From the IMG/VR virus record IMGVR_UViG_3300045776_000069, positions 1 through 34,276 of that record: a stretch of DNA of 34,276 nt, one strand, 5' to 3'. The position numbers were made by a program, and so were the translations under genes. The notes under the pieces were generated by a model. It was not told where the DNA came from and did no database searches. It was given only the letters and a program-made list of their open reading frames with translations. Below are positions 28,024-34,276 of the stretch, one piece after another. Within the stretch, counting starts at the first letter, position 1. Every line of letters starts with the position of its first letter. The DNA is from a virus.

Positions 28024-30219
28024 TTACTTCTTAACCTGCGTCGCGGCGTTGCGCGCAGCCGATACCTGTTGAGGCAGCGGAGTGGAGTTGGGGTTGCGCG
28101 TGCCTATGCCTTGCGGCTTCGGCGGCGCAGCCATGTTTCCGACGATGGGTTTGCCGACAGCCTTTGCGGCGACCATGTTTTCCTTGTGCTGCTGGTCTGC
28201 CTGATTCTGCGACAGCTGATGGTTCTTGAGGTCCATCTTCTGCTGGTGCTTCTGGTTCTGGACATCCTGCTGCTGTTCGTGGTCCTGCTGGTCTCCCAGC
28301 TGATCGGCGAGCTGCTGCTGGGTGTCCGCCAGCTGCTGCTTGACATCGATGTTGCCCTCGACGTCGATCTGATCCACTTCGATCTGCTTGTCCTGCAGAT
28401 CGGTCTGCGCTTCCTTGTTGCGCAGGTCGCGGCGGGCGAGACGCACGTCGTGCAGGTGCTTGGCGCTGTCGTATCCCATCTCTTTCGCCCAGACGTCCGG
28501 CTGGTTGGGGAACTCGTCCATGTCGGCAAGCAGTTTCTTGTAATCCTCAACGGTCATCCACTCGGGCAGGATTTCCGCCTTGAGCAGATAGCTGTGAAGC
28601 GCAGTGACCGGGATCACCCCGTCCGCATACATCTGGTGCGCGGCGCGCAGCTCACGCGCGCCAAGGTTGTCGAACATGAAGGCGGCGTTGAGATCGACCT
28701 GCGGGCGTGCGTCTGGCTGATCCTGCCACCAGCACCACCAATGCAGACAGGACTCGACGCCCTCTTCGCAGTTGTTGACGGCCTTGAGCAGCAAGGCGCG
28801 CTCGTTGCCCTCACGGATTTGCGCCTGATTATCAGACTCAGAGACCGAGCGCGCGCCATTGCCAGCAAGGCGACCACCGATCATGCTGATCTGGTCTTCC
28901 TTCTGAGTCAGTGAATTCTCCAGGGTCTTGAGACCCTGGCCATTGAATTCTAGGATGCCAGGCTTCTCACCCTGGGCGACTTCCCAGACGCGCGACGGGC
29001 CGAGGGTGTATTCAGACTTCTCGGCGTGAGGCAGCACCTGGACATAATAGATCGGCAGCGCGGTGTAGAAGCGCCCATGCTCCAAATGCGCATAGGTGCG
29101 ATAATGCGCCAGATTGAGTTTGGCGATGTCAGCAGCCGGCGCGCGGTCTACGTCTGGCGTGTTGTCCTTTGCGCCGAGGAAGACAAAGGGGATGAAGTCC
29201 ATGGTCGCGCCACGATTGGTGGGCGTGAACACTTCCGGCGTCACCGTGTTGAGCGGCGCTGTGATATTATTGACGGTGTAGACATATTGGCGGTAGATCG
29301 GGTCATCACCGCCTTGGATCGGAGAAGCCTGGATCGGCACCGAGCCGCCGCCATATTCGTAGGTGTTCCCCTCCGGCGTGCCGCCGGGTCCCGTGGGGAT
29401 GCCACTAGAGAGCGGTCCGCCGCCGGTGTCCATGCCAACGACAGAGCCCGTGGTCGACGTCTTGAATTTACGCCCCTTTTGCTTGAGCGAGACCGCCTGT
29501 AGCGGTCCGTTATTGATGCCCAGAACCGAGGCCTCGCTGAGCGTCGGGTTGGTGTTCGACGGCGTGGTGATCAACTGCTGACCGCCGAAGTCGAGCGACA
29601 GCACGCGGTAAATGATCTTGTATTTTCGGATTTCCCCGACCGTGCGGGTGTTGATCTCGATGAACTCGCGCAGGATGATCTGGACCGGGACGTAGCGTCC
29701 CTTTACCCAATCCATCTGCCAATCGATAATGTTTTCAGCATCATATCCGCGCAGGAATGGCGTGTTGCCTTTTTCGTCACGGTCGACGAGGACGCCATAG
29801 CGCCCCATGGCGATGATGCCTTCAATGGCGTTGGTCAGGAAGCTCGTGACAGAAATGCCATTATACACAATCTTATCAAGGTCTTCCTTGAGTTTGTTCG
29901 GCACGTCCGTGATCTTCGGGTCGCGCTGAAACACCTGCCCGACAAGAGCGTTGACGGTGCGCGCGGTCATGTTGAAAAACACCGCCTGATCAAGGTAGCG
30001 CTCATATTCCTTCTGGTCCATGTCCGCCATTTTTGGCAGATAGGTCTCGCCCTTGTCCTTGATCTCCTGATCGCCGAGCAGACAGTCACGGATTTGAATC
30101 CAGGTCGGAGCCCAATAGCGCACCTGCGGATGCGCCCAGGCCGGGAACAGCAAGAATTCCCGGTGGAGAAGCAGTCTAGGCAGCATGGGCATAAAGGGAA
30201 CTGAACTGATCGTGGTCAT
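28024..30219 (-). CDS. Portal protein (DUF4055-like)
   Basis: The dodecameric portal is the DNA gate of the head and the base for the connector. A 731-residue protein starting at ATG 30219 with AGGA eight bases upstream. The core is typical of the large DUF4055 portal group: YLPKMADMDQKEYERYLDQA, FNMTARTVNALVGQVFQRDP, GIIAMGRYGVLVDRD, DAENIIDWQMDW, then MDFIPFVFLGAKDNTPDVDR and SMIGGRLAGNGARSVSESDN. The last 130 residues are a Gln/Asp-rich coiled coil (QQQLADQLGDQQDHEQQQDV) and a basic tail. It is the first late gene after P8. Terminase is not in the window. Confidence 0.87.
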   Translation of the reverse strand: MTTISSVPFMPMLPRLLLHREFLLFPAWAHPQVRYWAPTWIQIRDCLLGDQEIKDKGETYLPKMADMDQKEYERYLDQAVFFNMTARTVNALVGQVFQRDPKITDVPNKLKEDLDKIVYNGISVTSFLTNAIEGIIAMGRYGVLVDRDEKGNTPFLRGYDAENIIDWQMDWVKGRYVPVQIILREFIEINTRTVGEIRKYKIIYRVLSLDFGGQQLITTPSNTNPTLSEASVLGINNGPLQAVSLKQKGRKFKTSTTGSVVGMDTGGGPLSSGIPTGPGGTPEGNTYEYGGGSVPIQASPIQGGDDPIYRQYVYTVNNITAPLNTVTPEVFTPTNRGATMDFIPFVFLGAKDNTPDVDRAPAADIAKLNLAHYRTYAHLEHGRFYTALPIYYVQVLPHAEKSEYTLGPSRVWEVAQGEKPGILEFNGQGLKTLENSLTQKEDQISMIGGRLAGNGARSVSESDNQAQIREGNERALLLKAVNNCEEGVESCLHWWCWWQDQPDARPQVDLNAAFMFDNLGARELRAAHQMYADGVIPVTALHSYLLKAEILPEWMTVEDYKKLLADMDEFPNQPDVWAKEMGYDSAKHLHDVRLARRDLRNKEAQTDLQDKQIEVDQIDVEGNIDVKQQLADTQQQLADQLGDQQDHEQQQDVQNQKHQQKMDLKNHQLSQNQADQQHKENMVAAKAVGKPIVGNMAAPPKPQGIGTRNPNSTPLPQQVSAARNAATQVKK

Positions 30220-30262
30220 GCTGGGTGTCCTAGAAGGATATCAATGGTGGTCGGGCAGACGG

Positions 30263-30315
30263 ATGGTAGGCTAAATTAACCATTTGGTCAAGAAAAATAG
30301 CACATGGCGCAGAAT
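30263..30315 (-). promoter_or_regulatory. Late promoter P8 (portal)
   Basis: TTGACC at 30286-30291 and TACCAT at 30263-30268 (minus strand) with a 17-base spacer containing TGGTTAAT. Upstream ATTCTGCGCC-N3-TGCTATTTTTC. It is divergent from the plus-strand block. Confidence 0.76.
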
Positions 30316-30389
30316 CGTGCTATTGGTCAGCCTTGACCACAAACCCCCAAGGAAGGGAAAAATGCACTATTTACTCCCCGCAGGCTTTA

Positions 30390-30430
30390 TGCTACTTTCC
30401 GTGACACTATCGATAGTGGCGCTGCTGAAT
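30390..30430 (+). promoter_or_regulatory. Plus-strand promoter-like box P9 with a 14-bp palindrome
   Basis: TGCTACTTTCCGTGACA (30390-30406) matches the late box TGCTACTTTTCTTGACA at 15 of 17 positions, with GTGACA as the -35. The perfect palindrome CACTATCGATAGTG (30405-30418) lies right at and behind the -35. A clear -10 is not seen (GCTGAA/CTGAAT are poor), so this may be a weakened or activator-dependent promoter with an operator. It lies about 30-45 bases upstream of the first plus-strand gene. Confidence 0.5.
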
Positions 30431-30446
30431 TACAAGGAACCCTAGC

Positions 30447-30719
30447 ATGTTCATCGAATTTCTCGCCGGTTATGGTGCGCTTCGTTTGTTGTCCGACGTC
30501 GTTGCGCACTTCAAGCAGCGTGACTTTCAGCGCGCCGAGAAGACGGCGGCAAAGCATTATGACCTTGTGCCGGCGAAGGGTCAGCCCGGCGTCTACCAGG
30601 ATCGCCTCACAGGCGCGCCTGCGGCGATGCATTACCAGGATGGGCAGTTCACGCCAATCGCTATTATAGACTTCGAAATGACCCAGATCAAAGGTCGTTA
30701 TTACGAGTTTCGCCAGTAG
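30447..30719 (+). CDS. Hypothetical protein, first gene of the plus-strand block
   Basis: A 90-residue protein (MFIEFLAGYGALRLLSDVVA) with a hydrophobic N-terminal helix, a basic helix (FKQRDFQRAEKTAAKHYDLV) and a beta-rich end (DFEMTQIKGRYYEFRQ). AAGGA lies eight bases before the ATG. Function unknown. Confidence 0.65.
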   Translation: MFIEFLAGYGALRLLSDVVAHFKQRDFQRAEKTAAKHYDLVPAKGQPGVYQDRLTGAPAAMHYQDGQFTPIAIIDFEMTQIKGRYYEFRQ

Positions 30720-30772
30720 ACTGGGTTGGTGGCGGGGTTTAGCGCCAGTAGGCGTGGTTCAGGAGAAACAAG

Positions 30773-30991
30773 ATGAAACTTAAGCGTATAAGCACTGTCA
30801 TAGATGTGGAGATGGTCAGGATCACTGTCGAGGATTTGGCTGAGATGATCAGAGCCAAAGCCGGAGCAACCGGCGATGAATTCTATGTTGAATGCCTGTT
30901 CGAAGGCCGCCTAATCGAAGCCCCTCTCAATGGCAAAGTGACCTTCAAGTGGTCAACCAAGTCCATGGATGAATCTGAAAAGGAAGTCTAA
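30773..30991 (+). CDS. Small hypothetical protein
   Basis: A 72-residue protein (MKLKRISTVIDVEMVRITVE) with alternating strands and an acidic helix (DLAEMIRAKAGATG). AGGAG lies upstream of the ATG. It ends three bases before the exonuclease start and may be coupled to it. Function unknown. Confidence 0.63.
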   Translation: MKLKRISTVIDVEMVRITVEDLAEMIRAKAGATGDEFYVECLFEGRLIEAPLNGKVTFKWSTKSMDESEKEV

Positions 30992-30994
30992 CCA

Positions 30995-31651
30995 ATGAAT
31001 ATCATGCTCGACCTGGAAACACTGTCATCGGCTCCGGACGCCGCCATCGTCGCCATCGGTGCCTGCACCTTCAACCTCGGAGAGGGTGCTCAAATCGATA
31101 GATTTTATTGCGTCATTGACGCCGAGGATGCAGCCAAGACCGGAGGCACGATCAGCGCCTCCACATTCGCATGGTGGACCCAGCAATCCGAAGAGGCCCG
31201 CTCGATCTTCCACAAATCCACCGCCAAACTTTCTACTGTCGACGCCTTGGGAAAATTTTCGAAATGGGTCAACCTTGTTGCTGGCCCTGACGCCTTGGTC
31301 TGGGGCAATGGTTCAGACTTTGACAACGTCGTGTTGCGCGGTGCCTATGAGCGCCTGGCCATGAAAGCGCCGTGGAGTTTCCGCTACAACCGCTGCTACC
31401 GCACGTTGAAGGGCATGAGCGTCGCCGAGGGCATCCCGTTCGAGAGGATCGGCGTCGCCCATGACGCCCTCGACGATGCGCTCAGTCAGGCGAATCACGC
31501 CAAGCGCATCTTGGACCGCATCAGCAAGTTGGAGCAGCTGGAGAAGGCTATCTTCACCCCGGCTCCCAGCCCGATCATCCCCGGTATCCATCTGTCTGCT
31601 CATGACGCGGATGAATATCTCAAGGTAAACCCAATCTTCAATCCGGAGTGA
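30995..31651 (+). CDS. DEDD-family 3'-5' exonuclease
   Basis: A 218-residue nuclease of the RNase H-like DEDDh superfamily (exonuclease VIII / Rv2179c-like). Motif I is MLDLETLS (Asp6, Glu8). Motif II is VWGNGSDFDNVVL (Asp108/Asp110). Motif III is GVAHDALDDALSQANH (His156, Asp157, Asp160/161). The region FAWWTQQSEEARSIF is typical of this sub-family, where it helps bind the nucleotide. It probably degrades DNA or RNA ends, in replication or host nucleotide recycling. Neighbouring small genes overlap or abut it. Confidence 0.86.
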   Translation: MNIMLDLETLSSAPDAAIVAIGACTFNLGEGAQIDRFYCVIDAEDAAKTGGTISASTFAWWTQQSEEARSIFHKSTAKLSTVDALGKFSKWVNLVAGPDALVWGNGSDFDNVVLRGAYERLAMKAPWSFRYNRCYRTLKGMSVAEGIPFERIGVAHDALDDALSQANHAKRILDRISKLEQLEKAIFTPAPSPIIPGIHLSAHDADEYLKVNPIFNPE

Positions 31652-31653
31652 CC

Positions 31654-31875
31654 ATGGAACCTTACCCCGCGATAACCCACGGCGGCAACCTCACCGTATC
31701 CCAACTCGAGGCCTTAAAATGGCTGCGAGAGCACAACGGCACCGGCGTGTTCGACAAGCACGGCGTGTTGCTGGCGGCGGGAGAGAGTGGGCCATTCATG
31801 CGCTCAACATGGAACACCCTGCGTGACATGGGCGCAATCACAATTGATGGCAGGAGGGCCACCATATGTTCATGA
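31654..31875 (+). CDS. Small hypothetical protein
   Basis: A 73-residue protein (MEPYPAITHGGNLTVSQLEA). The centre (LKWLREHNGTGVFDKHGVLL and then FMRSTWNTLRDMGAITI) has the helix and wing-like strand layout of small winged-helix proteins. GGAG lies five bases before ATG 31654; a GTG at 31648 overlaps the exonuclease stop but has no ribosome site. Possibly a small DNA-binding protein; unproven. Confidence 0.6.
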   Translation: MEPYPAITHGGNLTVSQLEALKWLREHNGTGVFDKHGVLLAAGESGPFMRSTWNTLRDMGAITIDGRRATICS

Positions 31876-32078
31876 CCGGTGACGGCTACAGTGACGACCT
31901 TGAAGGCATGGTGTTCGAGGCGCTCGATAACGCCGAGGAAAATGGCTATTACCAATATACATCGGACCCTGACGAGATCACCAACGACCTCAGAGATTGC
32001 GACGCGGAACTCGCAGGGTTCGCTGCCAGCGCCATAAAGCCGCTGGTGATAAAATGGTTGGAGGAAACGAGATCATGA
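31866..32078 (+). CDS. Small acidic hypothetical protein
   Basis: A 70-residue acidic helical protein (MFMTGDGYSDDLEGMVFEAL, then NDLRDCDAELAGFAASAIKP). AGGAGG lies upstream of the ATG inside the preceding gene, which it overlaps by ten bases. It overlaps the next gene as ATGA. Function unknown; small acidic early proteins often act as inhibitors of host proteins. Confidence 0.63.
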   Translation: MFMTGDGYSDDLEGMVFEALDNAEENGYYQYTSDPDEITNDLRDCDAELAGFAASAIKPLVIKWLEETRS

Positions 32079-32284
32079 GCGACTTTTTTAACGTATCTAC
32101 CTGGCCGCAGGCGTGGCGGCGCGCCTATATATTGACTGCCTTCATCATAATGGTTCCAATATTTATAATTGGCCAGATTGCTCTCTCTATCCACGACTTG
32201 TGGGGAGAAAGTTATGCTGAGCGATACAAGCGTGAATCGCATGAAGCATATCAGCGCACGCTGAAAAATGGTAAAGACCGCTGA
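32075..32284 (+). CDS. Small membrane protein
   Basis: A 69-residue protein (MSDFFNVSTWPQAWRRAYIL) with one transmembrane segment at about 19-40 (LTAFIIMVPIFIIGQIALSI) and a charged C-terminal tail (ESYAERYKRESHEAYQRTLK). GGAGG lies about ten bases before the ATG, which overlaps the stop of the preceding gene as ATGA. Function unknown. Confidence 0.65.
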   Translation: MSDFFNVSTWPQAWRRAYILTAFIIMVPIFIIGQIALSIHDLWGESYAERYKRESHEAYQRTLKNGKDR

Positions 32285-32301
32285 TCTGCTACAAGAGCGC
32301 A

Positions 32302-32336
32302 CTGGCGGGGGCTTCATTCGAGAGGCCACCCGCCAG
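32302..32336. repeat. Stem-loop between the membrane gene and the HNH gene
   Basis: CTGGCGGG pairs with CCCGCCAG, and an inner GGC/GCC pair extends the stem after a bulge. No T-run follows, so termination is weak at best. It may mark the edge of the HNH insertion or shield the HNH ribosome site. Confidence 0.5.
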
Positions 32337-32360
32337 CGGGTCCGGGGGAGGGGAAGCTGA

Positions 32361-32778
32361 GTGACATCTTGGAAAGATAAAACCCCAGAGCAAAAGCGCA
32401 GGCACTACGAATGTAAGGCAGCGCGTCGCCTCCTAAATGGTAGAGGTAGTAGGGTTGAAGAAGGTAAACGGTATCTTCCCAGACAAAGAGAACTGAAGCA
32501 ACGTAACACCATATTCGTTTTATCATACCTCATGGAACATACTTGTGTTGATTGTGGAACCGCAGACATGCGGGTCCTTGAATTTGATCATCGCCCTGAT
32601 GAAAAAAAAAAAACACAACGACATTTCAAGACTAATGCCGCGTGCTAGCATCGCTACGTTGAAGAAGGAAATAGCCAAGTGCGACGTGCGCTGCGCCAAT
32701 TGTCATCGTATTATTACACTACAGCGAAGGAATGCCATAAGACATTCACTTTATGAAATTTCATGCAAAGGAATGTAG
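32361..32778 (+). pseudogene. HNH endonuclease split by a frameshift at a run of 12 A
   Basis: The first frame (GTG 32361) gives MTSWKDKTPEQKRRHYECKA and on to HTCVDCGTADMRVLEFDHRP, i.e. the first zinc Cys pair and the HNH histidine, and then reaches a stop at 32648. The second frame continues ISRLMPRASIATLKKEIAKC and DVRCANCHRIITLQRRN, the second half of the same domain. The switch is at the A12 run (32602-32613), with a net +1 change (one A too many, or two too few). It may be a real pseudogene, a homopolymer sequencing error, or expressed by transcriptional slippage. AT-rich relative to neighbours, as expected of a transferred nuclease. Confidence 0.82.
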
Positions 32779-33098
32779 TGTTTATTTTTAAGTGCCACAC
32801 CTTCTGGATCCCTATCAAGCGACTGTAGACTCACTATACTGACGCAGGAACGCGCCACGAGGCCGCCGGGGGATGGCGGGCTCCTGGGGTCCCCGCCGGT
32901 CCGATCCGTAAAATTTTCTGAAAATTGTGGTCACCTTGCCTCGTGCACGTCGCTTGGTTGACGGTCCGTTTACGATCTCGCCTCTTAGAGCTTGTCGTTA
33001 ACCAAGCGAACGCTTTCGCGCCATTCGCATCGAATGGTTTATGTTTCCTTTCATTCGTTGCGGCTAGGCGCATTGCGCCTAGCCTGTTTTAACGCCCC
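32779..33098. other. Gene-free region between converging blocks; possible packaging-site-like DNA
   Basis: No credible gene lies in these 320 bases. It holds a very GC-rich stretch with G and C runs (about 32852-32912: GCCGCCGGGGGATGGCGGGC, then TCCTGGGGTCCCCGCCGGTC), the palindromic AT motif AAAATTTTCTGAAAATT (32910-32926), and a strong hairpin (33062-33084). GC-rich plus AT-palindromic DNA beside an HNH gene is seen at the cohesive ends of many siphophages, so this is a candidate packaging site. That is an inference; the terminase genes are not in the window. Confidence 0.35.
33062..33090 (+). terminator. Hairpin terminator between the converging blocks
   Basis: GGCTAGGCGC-ATT-GCGCCTAGCC is a perfect 10-bp stem with a three-base loop, followed on the plus strand by TGTTTT. 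It could stop plus-strand transcripts and, less efficiently, minus-strand ones. Confidence 0.65.
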
Positions 33099-33473
33099 TT
33101 AGAAGCGGGGATACCCGAATAGCGCATATTGTAGCAGCGTAATGCAATCGTCGACTGTTGCCTTGTTTGCGGCTATTCTCCCGATAGCGGCAACGTCGAC
33201 GCTCGCCAGTTTCGCGAGGCCTTTGGCAAGCCGCGCATTGTCCAGCTCATGAAACGAGCAGCGCAGTGTTTGCTCTTTCAATTCGACGCGAAATATAAAC
33301 GCGCCAGCAATGCAGTTTGCATCAGACCATGCGTTGAGTCCATCCTGCGGCTTGCGCTGGATCATGTGAACTTTGATCGTCTCAAGCCAAGAGAGCTTTG
33401 CGTATTTGACACCCTTCGCAAGAGCGATGGCGAGCGAGGCGCTTTCGATACGGGCAGATGTTTCGATCAGCAT
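33099..33473 (-). CDS. Hypothetical protein
   Basis: A 124-residue protein (MLIETSARIESASLAIALAK). It shows a helical start, a central beta stretch (CIAGAFIFRVELKEQTLRCS) and an Ala-rich helical end (LAKGLAKLASVDVAAIGRIA). One promoter of the second class lies directly upstream. Position at the genome edge and an own promoter suggest an early gene. Function unknown. Confidence 0.65.
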   Translation of the reverse strand: MLIETSARIESASLAIALAKGVKYAKLSWLETIKVHMIQRKPQDGLNAWSDANCIAGAFIFRVELKEQTLRCSFHELDNARLAKGLAKLASVDVAAIGRIAANKATVDDCITLLQYALFGYPRF

Positions 33474-33519
33474 TTGCGTGTTCCCTTGTTCCGATGATTT
33501 GAGAATACGCGCAAGGTCT

Positions 33520-33584
33520 TAACAAATCGTTACCGGACGTCAGCACCAAGAGATTTTTTTGACCCCTTGGCGCAATGGTTAATT
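33520..33584 (-). promoter_or_regulatory. Second-class promoter P11
   Basis: On the minus strand TTGGTG (33544-33549) and TTGTTA (33520-33525) are separated by 18 bases. The element AATTAACCA (33576-33584) lies 26 bases before the -35. P10 has the same elements at the same distances and shares GCTG-CGTCCGGTAA in the spacer. It precedes the 124-aa gene. Confidence 0.62.
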
Positions 33585-33589
33585 TTCAG

Positions 33590-33805
33590 TTAACGGCTGT
33601 ATCTAATCTTCAAATCGCGCCGACGATTGCACTCTTGCTGATATGCGCGCCAGCGTCGCAACACATAGTTTGCAGCTGCGCGCCTCTCATTTTCGGCTTG
33701 CGTGTTAAGACAAGAGTGCAACCCTAGCGCCGTGGCCATGGGCGCAAGGTCGCAATTGCGCGTTCGGTTGATTCCGAGAATAGAGATTGCGCGATCCATA
33801 TCCAT
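33590..33805 (-). CDS. Small hypothetical protein
   Basis: A 71-residue basic protein (MDMDRAISILGINRTRNCDL). The C-terminal half is a charged helix (AENERRAAANYVLRRWRAYQ, ending RRRDLKIRYSR). GGAGG lies seven bases before the ATG. It is the third gene of a small unit driven by P10. Function unknown; nucleic-acid binding is possible from charge. Confidence 0.62.
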   Translation of the reverse strand: MDMDRAISILGINRTRNCDLAPMATALGLHSCLNTQAENERRAAANYVLRRWRAYQQECNRRRDLKIRYSR

Positions 33806-33820
33806 TTTTCCGCCTCCCGC

Positions 33821-33988
33821 TTATCGAGGAATCCAAATGATTCCGTTTTTCCTAGCCTGCAATCTTTCCGCGTCGTGTTGCGCGGAAAGAGTTTTCATCG
33901 CCTCGTGCGTTTCAGCACATTTGGCTTTGACGCGCGCTAGGACATATCCTAGCGCAAGAGCCCAAGGGAACATTGCGAGCAAGAGCAT
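33821..33988 (-). CDS. Small membrane protein with basic coiled tail
   Basis: A 55-residue protein. Residues 1-18 form a transmembrane segment (MLLLAMFPWALALGYVLARV), and the rest is charged and helical (THEAMKTLSAQHDAERLQAR). Its ATG overlaps the stop of the preceding gene as TAATG. It ends 15 bases before the next start, with that gene's ribosome site in between. Function unknown. Confidence 0.63.
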   Translation of the reverse strand: MLLLAMFPWALALGYVLARVKAKCAETHEAMKTLSAQHDAERLQARKNGIIWIPR

Positions 33989-34140
33989 TAGAAGCGCCCG
34001 TAAGCTTTGAAGCCCTTTTGATGGCGCAGCATGCGCGAAACCTTATCAGTCGGAACGCGCGGCTGTTGTGCGCCCAGAAAAGATCCGACGAACATTGCGA
34101 GGGCGAAAAGAGCGATCAGAGCGGCGATTAGAGCGAGCAT
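33988..34140 (-). CDS. Small membrane protein
   Basis: A 50-residue protein (MLALIAALIALFALAMFVGS) whose first 25 residues are a transmembrane helix. The rest is basic (DKVSRMLRHQKGFKAYGRF). GGGAGT lies seven bases before ATG 34140. A longer frame to 34236 exists but runs into the promoter. First gene of the P10 unit. Function unknown. Confidence 0.65.
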   Translation of the reverse strand: MLALIAALIALFALAMFVGSFLGAQQPRVPTDKVSRMLRHQKGFKAYGRF

Positions 34141-34206
34141 TGTGGTAACTCCCGTTTGCGTTTGTGTCTCGTTTCCTTCTATGCAAACACAATAGCCCGA
34201 AAGTCT

Positions 34207-34271
34207 TAACAAAAGATTACCGGACGCCAGCGCCAAGAGAAATTTTTTCAGATCGAGTAACGTGGTTAATT
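34207..34271 (-). promoter_or_regulatory. Second-class promoter P10
   Basis: TTGGCG (34231-34236) and TTGTTA (34207-34212) on the minus strand, 18-base spacer, with AATTAACCA (34263-34271) placed 26 bases before the -35, exactly as in P11. It heads the three small genes at 33590-34140. Confidence 0.62.
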
Positions 34272-34276
34272 TTTGG

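Noticed and set aside
28104-28550. Arg/Ser/Thr-rich 148-codon minus frame
   Set aside because: It is a shifted frame of the portal gene without its own start signals.
27994-28914. 306-codon plus-strand frame rich in Leu and Val
   Set aside because: It is antisense to the portal coiled coil; the Leu-rich composition comes from the Gln/Asp-rich codons of the portal read backwards.
32834-33073. 79-codon minus frame across the gene-free region
   Set aside because: Low-quality composition, no ribosome site, and it crosses the hairpin and GC-rich block.
1-34276. tRNA or rRNA genes
   Set aside because: No cloverleaf with T-loop GTTCGA-type sequence in the right context, and no rRNA-like block, was noticed. 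A tRNA scan would be needed to exclude a divergent tRNA.
1-34276. Lysogeny genes (integrase, CI-like repressor, attachment site)
   Set aside because: No serine or tyrosine recombinase motif and no clear repressor was seen in this window. The rest of the genome could still contain them.

Overview
The window is a contiguous piece of a tailed-phage genome, most likely a siphovirus of an alphaproteobacterium. The evidence is a long tape-measure gene, a tail tube gene, a lambda G/GT-type frameshifted tail chaperone pair, head-tail connector genes, a major capsid gene, a scaffold-like gene and a DUF4055-type portal. The host assignment is an inference from moderate-to-high GC and general protein flavour; no marker in the window fixes it. 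No integrase or repressor is seen. No terminase or replication gene is in the window, and the tape-measure gene runs off the left edge, so the genome continues on both sides.

Layout. From about 30.2 kb down to 1 kb almost everything is on the minus strand and reads in the order portal, a set of small membrane and hypothetical genes, tail-fibre and adhesin genes, scaffold, endolysin, glycosyltransferase, major capsid, a possible decoration protein, small genes, PhoH-like ATPase, connector/neck genes, tail tube, tail chaperones, tape measure. From 30.4 to 32.8 kb a short plus-strand block carries small genes, a DEDD 3'-5' exonuclease and a frameshifted HNH nuclease. From 33.1 kb to the right end, small minus-strand genes follow. 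A gene-poor stretch with GC-rich and AT-palindromic sequence (32.8-33.1 kb) separates these last two blocks.

Control. Eight minus-strand promoter-like sites share a -35 hexamer, a 17-base spacer and a strongly conserved upstream box that abuts the -35. They stand before the portal, the LigA-related gene, the acidic-repeat gene, the VCBS gene, the scaffold, the capsid, the connector and the tail tube, so they look like the late regulon of this phage. A ninth, near-matching copy on the plus strand faces the exonuclease block and carries a 14-bp palindrome. A different promoter pair serves the small genes at the right end. Several stem-loops end transcription units.

Mobile DNA. A TnpB-only IS200/IS605-like element (about 10418-11564) sits immediately after the start codon of a small membrane gene. 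The pre-insertion site can be rebuilt base by base. The end of tnpB supplies a new Shine-Dalgarno sequence and ATG that read through the right end of the element into the interrupted gene. An orphan right end with a tnpB C-terminal relic lies at about 26.9 kb, between two identical 79-bp direct repeats. Two AT-rich HNH genes (3.4-4.0 and 32.4-32.8 kb) are further likely insertions.

Genes too small to be obvious but supported by ribosome sites and start/stop overlaps lie at 18573-18692, 24264-24443, 27846-27995 and 33821-33988. All assignments come from reading the sequence; no database search was run.
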